A stretch of 64,000 nucleotides of DNA from Pseudoalteromonas lipolytica. GTDB lineage: Bacteria > Pseudomonadota > Gammaproteobacteria > Enterobacterales > Alteromonadaceae. Of the stretch, positions 37,949 through 45,164 are shown in pieces. A program made the translations under genes and the position numbers. The stretch covers positions 84,620 through 148,619 of the forward strand of contig NZ_LJTC01000009.1 of assembly GCF_001306915.1 (NCBI RefSeq), read 5' to 3'. The notes beneath the pieces are model-generated. The model saw nothing but the letters and a program-made list of their open reading frames with translations. It made no database searches and was not told the DNA's origin. Position 1 is the stretch's first letter, and each line of letters opens with the position of its first letter.

Positions 37949-38215
37949 ATGAATGCCGTTGTATTTGATGCAATTAAAACCCTTCTTGATGAAGGTAAAA
38001 CCCCAACAGTTGCCTTAACTAAAAGTAAGTTAACCCAACCTATGCCGATGCCTGTGATCATCGCTGCGGTTAGCCAATATAAAAACAACCCGGATTCAAT
38101 TAATAATTTCATCAATAACCCGTCAAATGAACAACTGAGTACACCAAAAGAAAGCCAATTGGATCGTATTGAAGCTAAATTAGATAGGTTATTAGCACTG
38201 CTTGAGAAAAAATAA
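37949..38215 (+). CDS. Small hypothetical protein with coiled-coil C-terminus
   Basis: 88 residues (MNAVVFDAIKTLLDEGKTPTVALTKSKL...PKESQLDRIEAKLDRLLALLEKK). The C-terminal 20 residues form a short Leu-zipper-like helix, and the N-terminal half may be a helical DNA- or protein-binding module. The ATG at 37949 is preferred over 37913 because it gives the conserved-looking start. The stop overlaps the next ATG by one base, so it is co-translated with the DUF2310 gene. Family not recognised. Confidence 0.72.
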   Translation: MNAVVFDAIKTLLDEGKTPTVALTKSKLTQPMPMPVIIAAVSQYKNNPDSINNFINNPSNEQLSTPKESQLDRIEAKLDRLLALLEKK

Positions 38216-38988
38216 TGTTTGTTGTCGATCTGACTTTTGATTGCTACCAAGATACTACCCTAGAGCTTGCTGAGCAGGCGATAAACCGCCTAGTGAATGC
38301 GCTTCGTTTTAACGGCCAAATAATTGGTGATGAATTTCCAACGGTTTTAAAAGATGGATTTTTCATTACTCGTGTAATGTGCCCAACCGAAGATGCGATG
38401 CATCCGCTCAACCATAGCCCGTTTGTAAAACATAGCATTGAGCAATTAAACACTGCAGGCTTACTGGCACCAAAAGTTAAAGTGGTCGGCCAAGACATTC
38501 ACTCAAATGGCGCAGACATGTGTCATGATCCGTCGTGCTATATTTTGTATACCACGTACGTGCACACCTGTAGCCCGCTTTATTGTGGTGATGACTTTTT
38601 GCCTGTGCCGTTATTTCGCATTCCAGCCATTGCCAATGGCGATTACAAAACACTCATTAAATGGCAAGAAGACTGGCAAGCGTGCGATCAAATTCAGATC
38701 AATGGTGCAACCCGTTGTGAATTTCCTGCGCTTGAAGAGCTAACTAGCATCAAGAGTGACTTATACCGCCGTGGTCGTGATATCACGAAACGTATTAGTT
38801 TTCTAACCAAGAAGCCGGTTTATTACTATTTATACCGTGTAGGCGGCGTTGATAAAGAGTCAGAGCTTAAACGTCGTTGCCCAAGCTGCGATGGCGAATG
38901 GAAATTACCAGAGCCATGGTTTGGCTTATTTGATTTTCGGTGCGAGCCCTGTGGCATTGTTTCGAATATTTCGTGGGACTTTCAATAA
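38215..38988 (+). CDS. DUF2310 zinc-ribbon protein
   Basis: A 257-residue protein of the DUF2310 family, often labelled as a zinc-ribbon protein linked to phosphonate metabolism, although that role is not proven. The N-terminal 190 residues are mixed alpha/beta with several Cys (DMCHDPSCYILYTTYVHTCSPLYCGDDF). The C-terminal ribbon RRCPSCDGEW...FRCEPCGIVS has two CxxC knuckles. A strong terminator follows. Confidence 0.85.
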   Translation: MFVVDLTFDCYQDTTLELAEQAINRLVNALRFNGQIIGDEFPTVLKDGFFITRVMCPTEDAMHPLNHSPFVKHSIEQLNTAGLLAPKVKVVGQDIHSNGADMCHDPSCYILYTTYVHTCSPLYCGDDFLPVPLFRIPAIANGDYKTLIKWQEDWQACDQIQINGATRCEFPALEELTSIKSDLYRRGRDITKRISFLTKKPVYYYLYRVGGVDKESELKRRCPSCDGEWKLPEPWFGLFDFRCEPCGIVSNISWDFQ

Positions 38989-39011
38989 TTTAATAAAGGC
39001 AATAATACACG

Positions 39012-39040
39012 AAAGGGGCAACCGCCCCTTTTTACTTTTT
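39012..39040. terminator. Terminator after the DUF2310 gene
   Basis: AAGGGGC-AACC-GCCCCTT (39013-39030) followed rightward by TTTACTTTTT. Confidence 0.85.
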
Positions 39041-39044
39041 AAGC

Positions 39045-39584
39045 TTACACCGTTACTTTGTCTAAAAACTCACTGATGCTTTTCGCTAGCACATGATGTG
39101 GTTTTTTACCCACATACTCTAAGCAAACCTCACCGCTTTCGACTAATACAGTGATCAGCAGATCATCTTGCTCTGTAAGACCAATAAATACGGTTTCTGG
39201 CTGCTTTAGCTTGCGCTTCATTAACACGTGACCGGTAATATTTTGCTGTAAGCGGCTAAAATCATCTTCATTCCATGCTTGTAACAGTTCAATGTGATGA
39301 TCATCAACACTCAATAATAAATTACCCGCATAGACATGACCAAACAATGGGCTTAAATCTTCAGGAAACGATAATTCGAGTGCCTTGGCTAAGTCTTCTA
39401 AACTGCCAGCAGGTTGTTGTGGGGTTGCACACCACTGAATAAGCCCCTGCTCATCGACTTCACCCTGCTCACAGGGACTTGGCCATGCTGTATCATGTTC
39501 AATAACAGGAAGCTTTCCTGTGCGTTCGAGGCATTTTTCACTAAATGCTTGATGTAACTTATCTAGTTTTGTAGAAACAGACAT
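39045..39584 (-). CDS. syd: SecY-interacting protein Syd
   Basis: A 179-residue cytosolic protein that binds SecY and helps quality control of the translocon (E. coli 181 residues). The pattern is typical: MSVSTKLDKLHQAFSEKCLERTGKLPVIEHDTAWPSPCEQG, then PLFGHVYAGNLLLSVDDHHIELLQAWNEDDFSRLQQNITGHVLMKRKLKQPETVFIG. ATG 39584 is the family start; a longer frame runs into queF. It is divergent from queF with 59 bases between the starts. Confidence 0.95.
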   Translation of the reverse strand: MSVSTKLDKLHQAFSEKCLERTGKLPVIEHDTAWPSPCEQGEVDEQGLIQWCATPQQPAGSLEDLAKALELSFPEDLSPLFGHVYAGNLLLSVDDHHIELLQAWNEDDFSRLQQNITGHVLMKRKLKQPETVFIGLTEQDDLLITVLVESGEVCLEYVGKKPHHVLAKSISEFLDKVTV

Positions 39585-39643
39585 ACTGCGAAACTCATTG
39601 GCTTTAGGTATAATGCCGCCATTGTAACTACAAAAGTGTAAAG

Positions 39644-40489
39644 ATGACAGATTACAGCAACTCACCCGAACTGAAAAACAGTGTTCTTGGTAAAAGCACA
39701 GAGTATGTAGATACCTACACACCCAGTTTACTGTTTCCTATTGCCCGTAAATTAAACCGTGATGCATTAGGTGTTAGCGAAGATAACTTACCGTTTAAAG
39801 GCCAAGATATTTGGACTGGCTATGAATTATCGTGGCTAAATAGCAAGGGTAAGCCAATGGTCGCTGTGGCAACGTTTGTATTTCCTTGTCAAAGCAGTCA
39901 CATCATTGAGTCAAAGTCATTCAAATTGTACCTAAACAGCTTTAATCAAACACGTTTTGAGACGCCGGATGACGTACATCAAGCACTGAGCAAAGACTTA
40001 TCCGATGCGGTAAATGCACCGGTGATCGTTACTTTATACCAAGCTGATGATTTCAATTGTTTGCCATTTTCAGCGTTACCGGGCGAATGTATTGATGATC
40101 TGGATATCGAAATCACTAGCTATGATATTGATGCCAGCTCACTTCGCCATAATGGTGATGAGATTGTCTCAGAAACCCTACATAGTCACTTACTAAAATC
40201 GAACTGTTTGATCACCTCACAGCCTGATTGGGCGAGTGTGATTATTCGTTATAAAGGCCAAGCGATTTGCCATGAAGCCTTATTAAAATATTTAATTTCG
40301 TTTAGAACTCACAACGAATTTCATGAACAATGTGTGGAGCGTATTTACTGCGATTTAATGCAGCAGTTAAACCTCGAAGAGCTTGAAGTGTATGCCCGTT
40401 ATACACGCCGTGGCGGTTTAGATATCAACCCTTATCGCTCAACGAATCAAGATGAAACACCTTTCAAGGTAAAAATTAATCGCCAATAA
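39644..40489 (+). CDS. queF: NADPH-dependent 7-cyano-7-deazaguanine reductase
   Basis: Queuosine pathway enzyme reducing preQ0 to preQ1. The 281 residues are the long two-domain form (E. coli 282). The catalytic Cys188 is in [11 protein letters not shown], with the partner Asp at PDW and substrate-binding [15 protein letters not shown] and [14 protein letters not shown]. Syd beside QueF is the E. coli arrangement. Confidence 0.97.
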   Translation: MTDYSNSPELKNSVLGKSTEYVDTYTPSLLFPIARKLNRDALGVSEDNLPFKGQDIWTGYELSWLNSKGKPMVAVATFVFPCQSSHIIESKSFKLYLNSFNQTRFETPDDVHQALSKDLSDAVNAPVIVTLYQADDFNCLPFSALPGECIDDLDIEITSYDIDASSLRHNGDEIVSETLHSHLLKSNCLITSQPDWASVIIRYKGQAICHEALLKYLISFRTHNEFHEQCVERIYCDLMQQLNLEELEVYARYTRRGGLDINPYRSTNQDETPFKVKINRQ

Positions 40490-40501
40490 CTTTGGTGGCA
40501 A

Positions 40502-40534
40502 TAAAAAACCGAGTTGTGAAACTCGGTTTTTTAT
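40502..40534. terminator. Bidirectional terminator, queF / isoaspartyl peptidase
   Basis: CCGAGTT-GTGA-AACTCGG (40509-40526) with an A-run before and TTTTTTAT after. It can serve both converging genes. Confidence 0.88.
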
Positions 40535-40558
40535 TGCCTGAAGATTCGTTACAGGTAA

Positions 40559-41593
40559 TTACTCGTCTTTAAAAATACCCACATACGTTGGTGATGTATT
40601 CGATTTACTCGCACGATACATACCAGCGGTGTTAAACGGCAAACTGATGTTACCTTTAGCATCAATGATGATCACACCACCAGTTCCCCCTACAGGCATT
40701 AATACATCGTGGATCACTTCGTTACCTGCTTCCACAATGGTTTTACCTTGGTATTTTACGCGAGCACAAATATCAGCTGCCACATTGTAGCGAATAAAAT
40801 ACTCACCATGACCTGTCGCAGATACTGCACATGATTCATTTTCAGCAAAGGTTCCTGCACCAATCACAGGTGAATCACCCACACGACCAAAACGTTTTGC
40901 TGTCATACCACCTGTAGAGGTACCTGCGGCGATATTACCGTTTTTATCAAGTGCAACCGCTCCAACAGTGCCCATTTTGTAATTAACTGGCAGGGCTTTG
41001 TGTGCAGCTTGGTAGTCTTTGCTGGTGACTTTTTGTTTATCGAGCTTTTCTTTTGCTTTTAATAACGCTTTGTAGCGATTTTCAGTATCGAAAAGGTTGT
41101 TTTCAACCAGCGGCATACCTTGAGTTTTTGCAAACTCTTCGGCACCTTGACCGCTGAGCATAACATGCACTGATTTTTCCATCACTAAGCGCGCCAAGTT
41201 AATTGGGTTTTCAATGTGCTTAACCCCAGCAACAGCTCCTGCTTGGCGTGTACGACCATCCATAATCGATGCGTCAAGCTCATGTGCACCGTCATAAGTA
41301 TATACAGCACCGCGACCAGCGTTGAAATACGGCGAGTTCTCAAGCACATTAATTGCCGCAGTAATGGCATCTAGGCTCTCACCGCCTTTTTCGAGCACAG
41401 CATAGCCTGTTTCAACGGCTTCTTTTAGTTTTGCACGGTAAGCTTTTTCTTGCTCTGGCGTGAAGCGGCTTTTTTCAATTGTTCCAGCACCACCATGAAT
41501 AGCAATAGCGAAAGGTTGATCACTACTATGGCTGAAAGTACTAAATGATAATGCGCTAAGCGCAATGGCTGAGGTGAGTAATGTTTTTAACAT
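40559..41593 (-). CDS. Isoaspartyl peptidase / L-asparaginase, Ntn type
   Basis: N-terminal-nucleophile hydrolase of the plant-type asparaginase family, 344 residues, which hydrolyses beta-aspartyl peptides and asparagine. The ATG at 41593 gives a signal peptide (MLKTLLTSAIALSALSFSTFSHS), so it is exported. IHGGAGTIE, NAGRGAVYTYDG and the autocleavage site before the nucleophile Thr in KMGTVGAVALD are present; later GTSTGG, TGHGEYFIR and GGTGGVI line the active site. The longer frame from 41656 starts without a ribosome site. Confidence 0.93.
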   Translation of the reverse strand: MLKTLLTSAIALSALSFSTFSHSSDQPFAIAIHGGAGTIEKSRFTPEQEKAYRAKLKEAVETGYAVLEKGGESLDAITAAINVLENSPYFNAGRGAVYTYDGAHELDASIMDGRTRQAGAVAGVKHIENPINLARLVMEKSVHVMLSGQGAEEFAKTQGMPLVENNLFDTENRYKALLKAKEKLDKQKVTSKDYQAAHKALPVNYKMGTVGAVALDKNGNIAAGTSTGGMTAKRFGRVGDSPVIGAGTFAENESCAVSATGHGEYFIRYNVAADICARVKYQGKTIVEAGNEVIHDVLMPVGGTGGVIIIDAKGNISLPFNTAGMYRASKSNTSPTYVGIFKDE

Positions 41594-41676
41594 AGGGGCA
41601 CTTATATTTATTTTAGTTTGTAAGCCCAATGTGAATAATTCGTCGCTGGTTTTCAAGCTTTAACAGACGAAAGAAA

Positions 41677-41705
41677 CAAAAAAAGCGCCTAATGGCGCTT
41701 TTTTT
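41677..41705. terminator. Terminator of the sapC-like gene
   Basis: AGCGCC-TAAT-GGCGCT flanked by A and T runs; leftward followed by TTTTTTTGTTTC. Confidence 0.88.
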
Positions 41706-41718
41706 CAGCAGTTTAAAA

Positions 41719-42423
41719 TTAAGCTTGAGCTGCTTTTAAACGTGCTAAACGTGCTACTTGGTGAGTAGACGTTAAGAAAGAGTAGATAGGTGCTAAGTAA
41801 CCACGCTTACGAAGGTCTAAGAACTCTTCATCACTTAGTGAGTTAAGTTTTTTCTCATCAACAAGGTAGATACCGTTGATGTCTTTTTTCTCACCTTTGA
41901 TTTCTACAGTTAGCGTTTGAGCTACTAGTAGTTCTTTGTCTGCAAGGTACTTAGTGAATGCTTCAGTTACCTGAGAGAACTCGATGAAAGAAACAAGTGC
42001 TTCTTTACGACGCTTAAGGTACTCAGTTTCTTCACCGTTTTCGAAAAGTGCATTACCTGTTTCTTCGCTTACAAGTGGGCTTGCTTCGTCGATTACGATA
42101 CCAAATTGGTCAGCTTCTGGATGCTTAACAAGACCAAGTGGGTAACGAGTCATAGACATAGGTGCAAATGCAGCTGTCCATTTGCCGTCTTGAATGAAAA
42201 GGTTTTCGCCTGGCTCTAGACCAAATAAAGCAACTGCTTGAAATTTACCTGATTCGTTGTTTTTAACAAATGCCATTGGGAATTCATTTGCGATGCGTGC
42301 AAATTCGTGTGCAACCACAGGTACTAAGTGCTGAGTTTTCATGAACTCAATGTTGATGCCATTTTGAATTTTAGTGTTGGCATGTTTTTCGTTATGTAAA
42401 GGCTGTACTTGTTGCTCCGCCAT
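41719..42423 (-). CDS. SapC family protein
   Basis: A 234-residue protein with HLVPVVAHEFARIANEFPMAFVKN, FQAVALFGLEPGENLFI, RYPLGLVKHPE and a late GIYLVDEKKLNSLSDEEFLDLRKRGYLAPIYSFLTSTHQVARL, which fits the SapC family. In other bacteria SapC-type genes commonly sit beside TonB receptors and tryptophan-halogenase-like genes, as here. Its role is not known. No signal peptide is seen. Confidence 0.87.
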   Translation of the reverse strand: MAEQQVQPLHNEKHANTKIQNGINIEFMKTQHLVPVVAHEFARIANEFPMAFVKNNESGKFQAVALFGLEPGENLFIQDGKWTAAFAPMSMTRYPLGLVKHPEADQFGIVIDEASPLVSEETGNALFENGEETEYLKRRKEALVSFIEFSQVTEAFTKYLADKELLVAQTLTVEIKGEKKDINGIYLVDEKKLNSLSDEEFLDLRKRGYLAPIYSFLTSTHQVARLARLKAAQA

Positions 42424-42666
42424 GATACTGCTCCATTAATTTTATAATATGTTTTTGCTGTTAGTGCCCAAAGCCTATAGGTTTTGGCAACAAAAAGGAA
42501 GTGAAAATTTTGTGGCAGTTTGTACATTATAAATTAACAAATTTACCCATGTTGCTAATTAACCTTAAGTGATGAAAAAACAAGCTATAAGCAAGTAAAT
42601 ATTATCACGCATAAGCCACTATTTTTGTTAGTATATTCCACAATTATGGAAAGACTGGGGCAAACA

Positions 42667-43377
42667 ATGGAAGGCTATCAATTAAATAAAGACTATAAAG
42701 TAAGCCAAGTGTTTATTGGTGAAATTAATGAAGCCGTTATTATTGTTGATGACTTTTTACACAGCGTTGAGCCTATTTATCAATTTGCCACAGAGACAGC
42801 CTATTTCCAGCCTTTTGGCAGCGATGGCACTCTATACCCTGGCAAACGAGATGAAATGCCTGCGCCTTATTACCGAGCTTTTGAGCAGCTAGTTAACGAA
42901 CTTTTAGAGCAAGGGATCATTACTAGCGGCGAAAATAATTTATATCTTCACCGCTGTAAACTTTCATTAGTTACTCAAAATGCGGATGAATTAAATACCT
43001 TGCAGCGTATGCCACATATTGATTCAACGGATGATAAAACATTTGCAGCAGTGCATTATTTGTCAGACAAAGAATGGGGTGGCACAGGCATATACAAATA
43101 TCTGCCTGAGAATATTATTAAAGTGACAGCTGATAACCAAAATAGCGTGCATAACATGATTGCTGATACAGAAAAACACAGTGCAACTCATCAAGGCTAT
43201 TTAAATGAAACAACAGCGCTTTTTGAAAAAGTGGTGGATATTGAAGCCAAGATCAATAGGCTCGTAATTTATAAAAGTAATCTATTACATAGCGCAGCTC
43301 TTTTAAATCACAAAAAGTACTGTAATGATCTAAATAACAGTCGTTTATCTATCTCCTCATTTTTTAGAATCGACTGA
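42667..43377 (+). CDS. DUF6445-like protein, possible 2OG-Fe(II) oxygenase fold
   Basis: 236 residues from ATG 42667, chosen because GGGG lies seven bases upstream; ATG 42646 and TTG 42625 have no ribosome site. An HxD pair in MPHIDSTDD, a later His in YKSNLLHSAALL and an Arg in SRLSISSFF are arranged like the metal and 2-oxoglutarate ligands of prolyl-hydroxylase-type oxygenases. I recognise the DUF6445 type found near halogenase-like genes. It converges on the halogenase gene. Confidence 0.72.
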   Translation: MEGYQLNKDYKVSQVFIGEINEAVIIVDDFLHSVEPIYQFATETAYFQPFGSDGTLYPGKRDEMPAPYYRAFEQLVNELLEQGIITSGENNLYLHRCKLSLVTQNADELNTLQRMPHIDSTDDKTFAAVHYLSDKEWGGTGIYKYLPENIIKVTADNQNSVHNMIADTEKHSATHQGYLNETTALFEKVVDIEAKINRLVIYKSNLLHSAALLNHKKYCNDLNNSRLSISSFFRID

Positions 43378-43414
43378 GTTGGCTAATACGTATTAGCCAG
43401 CTCAGTTAATAAAA

Positions 43415-44926
43415 TTAGTACTTTTGTAAGCCAAATTTCTTTATTTTATCTAACAGTTCTCTGTGCTTAGGTAGCTCGCTTAATAGCTGATTGACGCGCT
43501 GCTGTTTAAGTTTAGCAACTTGTTGATTGTCGCTCTGCTTAGTTTGCTGTTTGGCAGGTACATAATGCATACCAAACAGTACGTATAAGTAGTTTTCTAA
43601 GTCGAACAAATCGAACTTACTGGCAAAGTCTTCGCGTACCGGTGAAAAGCGCTGCCAGCGTGCTAGGTTATTTTTTAGTTTTTCTGATAACTGGTCGGTT
43701 TTTTTGTTATCACGCCAAAAAGCCGAATCAGTTCTATCCGAAATACAGTAATGCATTTTTATAAAATCAAACGTTTGTTGCCATACATAATTCACCTGCT
43801 GATTGTATTCATCAGCAACTAAGTTAATGTCCTCTCGGGTACGCGGAAAACGTTTAGCTAATAACCCCGCAGAAAAGTCTGCAATTAAGATGGCAGTTGC
43901 TTCAAGAGGCTCAACAAAGCCTTGCGACAACCCGATAGCCACACAGTTTTTGTGCCACATTTTTTCTCTGTGCCCTACTTTCATCGGGATCTTTCGTGGC
44001 GTTAAGTGCTCAAATTTATTACCTAAATAATGATGCAATTTAGCGTGCGCTTGCTCATCGCTCATATACTTAGATGAGTAAACAAACCCCACCCCTCTTC
44101 GCTCTGTGAGTGCAATATCCCAGATCCAACCAGCTTGGTGTGCCGTAGCAATAGTATAAGGTGGTATTTCATCATCGCTTTGTGTCGGCACTTGCAAGGT
44201 GATTGCGGTGTCAGTTAATAAACTAGCTGACTTATCAACAAAGCCCACCCCTAGTTTTTGCCCAATAAAGGCAGCCGAAAAACCGGAGCAATCAATAATA
44301 AAGTCAAACTCTAAGGCGTTACCATCTGAGTCGATTAAGTGTGTAATAAAACCTTGCTCATCACAGCTGACATCTTTAATTTCTGCAAACAGGTGTTTTA
44401 CAGCAAAATGTTGCGTGGCATGGCTTCCTAAGAATGCAGCAAACTTTTTAGCATCAAAATGATAGGCATAGCCATTGATACCTGCATATTGAGGTGTCGC
44501 AATTGTTTTCGGTGCTAAATTATTTTCACAGCACGCATGTTGCTTAGAAACAAAGTCTGCGTAATCATTACCGTGGCCGTCAGCAAGCCACTGCTGCGTT
44601 AAATCTTCACCAAATATATGTGGGTGATCAAATAAGTGATGGTAAAAGTTAGCACCATGTTTGTGTTTATCTAGCCAATTTACAAACTTGATTGACTGCT
44701 TAAAAGTAACATCACATTCATTGATAAAGTCACTTTCACTGATACCAAACTTTTGCAAAGAGTATCGCATCGAAGGAACAGTACCTTCACCGACACCTAT
44801 GCTGGCAATATTAGGAGACTCGATTAACGTGATCTCAATGCCACTTTGCAAAAGCGCATGACCCAAATGGTTAGCGGCTAACCAACCTGCTGTTCCGCCA
44901 CCAACAATTGCGATTTTTTTTATCAT
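43415..44926 (-). CDS. Tryptophan halogenase family flavoprotein
   Basis: A 503-residue FAD-dependent enzyme. The Rossmann motif IAIVGGGTAGW is at the N-terminus. The Lys of DVTFKQSIKFVNW corresponds to the essential Lys79 of PrnA, and the Glu of GFVEPLEATAI to Glu346. The WxWxIP motif that blocks monooxygenase activity reads GWIWDIAL, so its Pro is replaced by Ala. Free FADH2 must come from a reductase not found nearby. Genes of this type next to TonB receptors are widespread; one studied member (BrvH) brominates indole. Native substrate unknown. GTG 44932 is an alternative start. Confidence 0.88.
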   Translation of the reverse strand: MIKKIAIVGGGTAGWLAANHLGHALLQSGIEITLIESPNIASIGVGEGTVPSMRYSLQKFGISESDFINECDVTFKQSIKFVNWLDKHKHGANFYHHLFDHPHIFGEDLTQQWLADGHGNDYADFVSKQHACCENNLAPKTIATPQYAGINGYAYHFDAKKFAAFLGSHATQHFAVKHLFAEIKDVSCDEQGFITHLIDSDGNALEFDFIIDCSGFSAAFIGQKLGVGFVDKSASLLTDTAITLQVPTQSDDEIPPYTIATAHQAGWIWDIALTERRGVGFVYSSKYMSDEQAHAKLHHYLGNKFEHLTPRKIPMKVGHREKMWHKNCVAIGLSQGFVEPLEATAILIADFSAGLLAKRFPRTREDINLVADEYNQQVNYVWQQTFDFIKMHYCISDRTDSAFWRDNKKTDQLSEKLKNNLARWQRFSPVREDFASKFDLFDLENYLYVLFGMHYVPAKQQTKQSDNQQVAKLKQQRVNQLLSELPKHRELLDKIKKFGLQKY

Positions 44927-44944
44927 TTTCACTCGCCCACTTTT

Positions 44945-45106
44945 ATACCAATTCGCTTAATTAAATGGTCTAGTTTGAGGCAAGAAAACCTTGTTGATAA
45001 CAAGGCAAAAATTTCGTTATTTAGTTGTTCTAAATCAGAAATTTTTAACGCAGTTAGCGACAGGTTTAATCCCTCAAAATGACTAAGTATTATTGCGGGT
45101 TGGTAT
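44945..45106. mobile_element. 162-bp inverted-repeat element, copy A (MITE-like)
   Basis: Starts ATACCAATTCGC and ends GCGGGTTGGTAT, so the ends are imperfect inverted repeats of about 12 bp. There is no coding capacity. It is about 93 percent identical to copy B by eye and in the same orientation. It lies directly behind the terminator of the TonB receptor gene. Confidence 0.85.
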
Positions 45107-45112
45107 TACTCA

Positions 45113-45141
45113 CAAAAAAGCCCAGTGCGAGCTGGGCTTTC
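45113..45141 (-). terminator. Terminator of the TonB receptor gene
   Basis: AAGCCCAG-TGCGA-CTGGGCTT type stem (45119-45139), followed leftward by TTTTTTGTG. Confidence 0.88.
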
Positions 45142-45164
45142 TTAATTTCGTTATCTAAATCAAA

